A stretch of 8,606 bases of DNA from Alphaproteobacteria bacterium (GTDB lineage Bacteria; Pseudomonadota; Alphaproteobacteria; UBA6615): positions 1 through 8,606 of the forward strand of contig JABDJY010000339.1 in the NCBI GenBank assembly GCA_013003285.1. The letters are read 5' to 3'. Both the position numbers and the translations under genes were made by a program. How positions within the stretch are numbered: the stretch's first letter is position 1; each line of letters begins with the position of its first letter. The notes under the pieces are model-generated. The model searched no databases. It saw only the letters and a program-made list of their open reading frames with translations, and was not told the origin of the DNA. Of this stretch, positions 6,472 to 8,606 are shown one piece after another.

Positions 6472-6690
6472 ATCTCAGGTGTCCGCTTCATCACTCGGCG
6501 GGAGGCGCCGGCGACCTATCACGAGACCATCTATCTCGGCCTCACCACATCGCACTTGGTGCGATGGCCTAACGGCAGCGCAGTCGCCTCCCGCTTCGTT
6601 TCAAGTAAAGGCGACATCGGTGCCTTCGAACACGGTCAGGCGGTCACCATCGGCTGGCCCCGCGAGCGCGCCCGCCTGCACGTGGCCTAG
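6472..6690 (+). pseudogene. 3' remnant of an ABC-transporter ATPase gene (TOBE domain)
   Basis: One plus-strand frame, ending at TAG 6688-6690, reads ISGVRFITRREAPATYHETI, then YLGLTTSHLVRWPNGSAVAS and, at its end, GQAVTIGWPRERARLHVA. The pattern (strand, E.IYLG.T.....V...G, a gap, F..G..V.IGW......L) is that of the C-terminal TOBE_2 domain of PotA/FbpC-type import ATPases for polyamines, iron or similar substrates. No Walker A, ABC signature or Walker B sequence precedes it, and a stop codon lies in frame at 6427. Only about 70 of the usual ~350 codons survive, with no start codon or ribosome binding site. It converges on the isomerase gene with one base between the two stop codons. Confidence 0.72.
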
Positions 6691-6691
6691 A

Positions 6692-7498
6692 CTACGCGGC
6701 AACGCAGTCGGCAAACTCCTGTGCGTAGCCGTCGATCAGGCTGCGTAAATCGCGGCCACGCAAGTCGCCGGGGAACAGCTCGAATTCGAACGTGCCGCGA
6801 AAACCGCCTGCCAGAAAATCGCCGATCAGGCGGGACATATCCAAGTCGCCAGCGGCCAACGTTTCGCGTCCGGCGGCGCGATTATTCTCGACCTTCACAT
6901 TACACATTTGGATCAGCACGACTTCCTCAGGTTCCTCTCTGAGCACGCCGGCAAGATCAGGATCCCACCAGGACAGGTCGACGTCGAGGAGCAGCTTAGC
7001 ATTGGCGTGCGGCTTTATAAGCTCCAACCCATGGGCGATGGTGTTTATGCAACCAAGGGTCAAGAAATAGTTTGGATGGAGCGGTTCGAGACCCAGGACC
7101 ACACCCTTTGCTTCCGCCAGCGGCGCCATTTCAGCCAGGCCGGATTTGATGCGTTCATACGCTTCGGCCGCCGGTTGCGATGGGTCGCTGACACCGCCGG
7201 TAATTACGGTGAGGGCCTCGGCGCCCAGTTCCGCTGCGATGTCGATCATCTCATCGTCAGTGAAATTATCCTTGGTCTCTGGCCGCGTGCCGGTGAAATA
7301 TCCCACGCTGCTGATTGACGATACGCCCAGTCCGTTGTCCCTCAGGCACTGAGCCAACGCCGGCACTCCCATTTCGAAAAGCGCTGCACGGGTAACGCCG
7401 ACCTGCTCGATGCCGGCGGCGCTGACCATCTCGGCAAATTGCGGAAATGCAACATCGTCGCCGCAGATATAGTGGTTGACCGATAGCGTGTAGTCCAT
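6692..7498 (-). CDS. Sugar phosphate isomerase/epimerase-like TIM-barrel protein
   Basis: A 268-residue protein of the xylose-isomerase-like TIM-barrel family (AP_endonuc_2 fold), full length for the group. These metal-dependent enzymes interconvert sugars, ketoses or inositol derivatives; the substrate here cannot be told. Likely metal ligands are E138 (GLEPLHP), D172 (LLDVDLSWWDP), Q197 or N200 (LIQMCNVK) and E240 (FEFELFPG). The usual third ligand is His, whereas hydroxypyruvate-isomerase-like members use Gln, so Q197 is plausible. E94-T100 (EALTVITGG) is the usual mid-barrel strand. Start choice: ATG 7498 is preceded by AGGGGGAG at 7510-7503. There is no signal peptide, so it is cytoplasmic. 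Neighbours are a TOBE remnant and a repeat, so no operon partner is visible. A catabolic role linked to the ABC transporter at the window end is possible but unproven. Confidence 0.88.
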   Translation of the reverse strand: MDYTLSVNHYICGDDVAFPQFAEMVSAAGIEQVGVTRAALFEMGVPALAQCLRDNGLGVSSISSVGYFTGTRPETKDNFTDDEMIDIAAELGAEALTVITGGVSDPSQPAAEAYERIKSGLAEMAPLAEAKGVVLGLEPLHPNYFLTLGCINTIAHGLELIKPHANAKLLLDVDLSWWDPDLAGVLREEPEEVVLIQMCNVKVENNRAAGRETLAAGDLDMSRLIGDFLAGGFRGTFEFELFPGDLRGRDLRSLIDGYAQEFADCVAA

Positions 7499-7673
7499 CT
7501 TGCTCCCCCTATTTTGGATTTCGTAGCGTTGCCTTATTTAGTCACAACGCCGGTGACACTGTCACGCATAGGCTTCATCGAGGATGGCGTCACAGACAAT
7601 GCGCTCACGCAGCATTGCCAAACAATCGATGACTTACAAATATGTGTAAACCGCCAAATACAAAAGCCTGCTG

Positions 7674-7822
7674 ATGTCGCATTTGGGTCAACAACGGTCG
7701 TGATCACCCACGCCGAATTACGGCGGATTTGCACCCAATTCCGGTCGTGAAATCATCCGATGGCGGTTTTGGGGTCTAAACCGGTCGTGATGGAGGGAGC
7801 CCGCTGACGACAGGAAATAGCC
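7674..7822 (+). repeat. Dispersed repeat, copy 3
   Basis: It starts ATGTCGCATTTGGGTCAAC, continues through GGATTTGCACCCAATTCC (to 7743), and resembles copy 2 to about 7822. The motif CGGTCGTGA occurs three times, at 7695, 7742 and 7782. It lies between two minus-strand genes in a 393-bp gap (7499-7891). A 78-codon open frame from TTG 7514 runs into the repeat (VAFGSTTVVITHA) and is not credible as a gene. Apart from the isomerase ribosome binding site I see nothing else in the gap. Confidence 0.65.
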
Positions 7823-7891
7823 AATAATGGACTCTTGCACTGCAGCAAATTTTGTATGTTTCCGGCCTATGACAATTTGTCGAGCTGTATC

Positions 7892-8606
7892 TTACATTGT
7901 CTTCGAGACTGCGGTGACGGCGGCTTCGGCGTAGCGGTTGTCGACGCAGGCCTCATAGGGCGTGTCGCGCGTGATCAAACCGCCGGACAGGCACGACGCC
8001 TGTAATCGCTCGAAGCCTGCAGGCGATAGTACTGGCGTTTGGTTCCAAATCTGAAGCGTTTGATATCGAGCGATGCAGGCGGTCAGCAAATCGTGCGATA
8101 CGTCTGGAAAGTAAATTGATATCGTCTCCGCCACCATTTCCGGTGGTGCCGCGATCAGCCATTGAAGTGTTTGGTAAAGACCGCACGTCAGCGCCGCCAT
8201 AGTCTCCGGGGCCGCCTCGAAACGCTGCCGCGTCGTAAAAAGCGAGGTATAGGACGTCGGCCCGCGTGTTGCCGCCGCATACCAGATATGAGCGCCGCCT
8301 CGTAAAAGCTCTTCCGCATAGGGTTGATAGACCTGCACCACGTCAACATTGCCGATTTGAAATTCTGCGACATTTTCGGCCATCGAGCCGTTGGCGAGAC
8401 GCGCGACGTTGGCGGGGTCGAGGCCGGCACGTCGCAGGTCCTCCTGTAAGCAAAGCCAGGGTGTCGGTACTTCCGACACGCTGGCAAGCCTGACATCCAG
8501 AAAATTGGCCGGTTGAAAATCTGGTTTCGGCACGCGCCCTATTAGAAAAAAAGGGTCGCGCGTAACCGCTTCCGCAAAGAGCACGAAGTCGCACTCCGGG
8601 TTACTG
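7892..8606 (-). CDS. ABC-transporter substrate-binding protein, NMT1/THI5-like (5' end outside window)
   Basis: The 3' part of a gene whose frame runs off the window end; about 238 codons are present. It resembles periplasmic substrate-binding proteins of the SsuA/THI5/NMT1 type, which capture sulfonates, pyrimidine precursors or similar small molecules for an ABC importer. Evidence is the run CDFVLFAEAVTRDPFFLIGR, then NVDVVQVYQPYAEELL, the Y-rich stretch IWYAAATRGPTSYTSLF, and a helical C-terminal lobe (MAALTCGLYQTLQWLI, then a segment with ISIYFPDV). A GTG at 8584 could be read as a start, but upstream in-frame codons (SNPECDF) continue the family pattern, so the true start and any signal peptide lie beyond 8606. 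No permease or ATPase gene follows within the window. Confidence 0.8.
   Translation of the reverse strand, partial: SNPECDFVLFAEAVTRDPFFLIGRVPKPDFQPANFLDVRLASVSEVPTPWLCLQEDLRRAGLDPANVARLANGSMAENVAEFQIGNVDVVQVYQPYAEELLRGGAHIWYAAATRGPTSYTSLFTTRQRFEAAPETMAALTCGLYQTLQWLIAAPPEMVAETISIYFPDVSHDLLTACIARYQTLQIWNQTPVLSPAGFERLQASCLSGGLITRDTPYEACVDNRYAEAAVTAVSKTM

Noticed and set aside
6908..7318. 136-codon plus-strand frame
   Set aside because: It is antisense to the isomerase gene, whose family motifs and strong ribosome binding site are clear.
7514..7750. 78-codon frame from a TTG into repeat copy 3
   Set aside because: Weak start, no ribosome binding site, and the C-terminal third is repeat sequence.
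1..8606. CRISPR array, tRNA or rRNA
   Set aside because: No evenly spaced short repeats, no tRNA cloverleaf and no rRNA-like sequence were seen. The dispersed repeats are only three and lie kilobases apart.

Overview
The window looks like accessory, rearranged chromosome from an alphaproteobacterium. The evidence is indirect: an intact IS1182-family insertion sequence of a type common in rhizobia and relatives, short dispersed repeats that resemble a repeat family widespread in Rhizobiales intergenic DNA, and a broken class III adenylate cyclase start (VQRRLAAILAADVAGYS) of the kind that is multicopy in those genomes. No rRNA, tRNA or CRISPR was seen.

Layout. At 1-69 lies a copy of a dispersed repeat. 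A minus-strand gene (152-697) encodes a small exported protein made of two similar four-cysteine repeats. An IS1182-like element (819-2413, transposase 908-2266) sits about 120 bp upstream of that gene's start, in the space between it and the divergent large gene. After about 360 bp without a convincing gene comes the most unusual gene (2817-4865): an N-terminal cupin domain, a long acidic disordered stretch, one membrane span, a second disordered stretch and a C-terminal SPOR domain. A near-identical segment is present on both sides of the membrane span. An unknown 119-residue protein (5102-5461) follows on the same strand with a strong ribosome binding site.

The second half (about 5460-7830) is a mosaic. 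A second copy of the dispersed repeat (5521-5668) precedes a small stand-alone cupin (5838-6218). The cupin's stop codon overlaps the broken start of an adenylate cyclase on the other strand. After that come a repeat-like trace and the orphaned C-terminal TOBE domain of an ABC-transporter ATPase (6472-6690). The TOBE fragment converges, with a 1-nt gap, on an intact sugar-isomerase-like TIM-barrel gene (6692-7498, minus). A third repeat copy (7674-7822) separates this from the 3' part of an NMT1/THI5-like ABC-transporter substrate-binding protein (7892 to the window edge, minus).

How the parts work together. Two genes suggest envelope biology: the exported cysteine-rich protein and the cupin-membrane-SPOR protein, whose SPOR domain should be periplasmic and peptidoglycan-directed. 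The isomerase, small cupin and ABC-transporter parts suggest small-molecule uptake and metabolism, but they are separated by remnants and repeats and do not form one operon. The best candidate for something undescribed is the cupin-membrane-SPOR protein with its duplicated segment.
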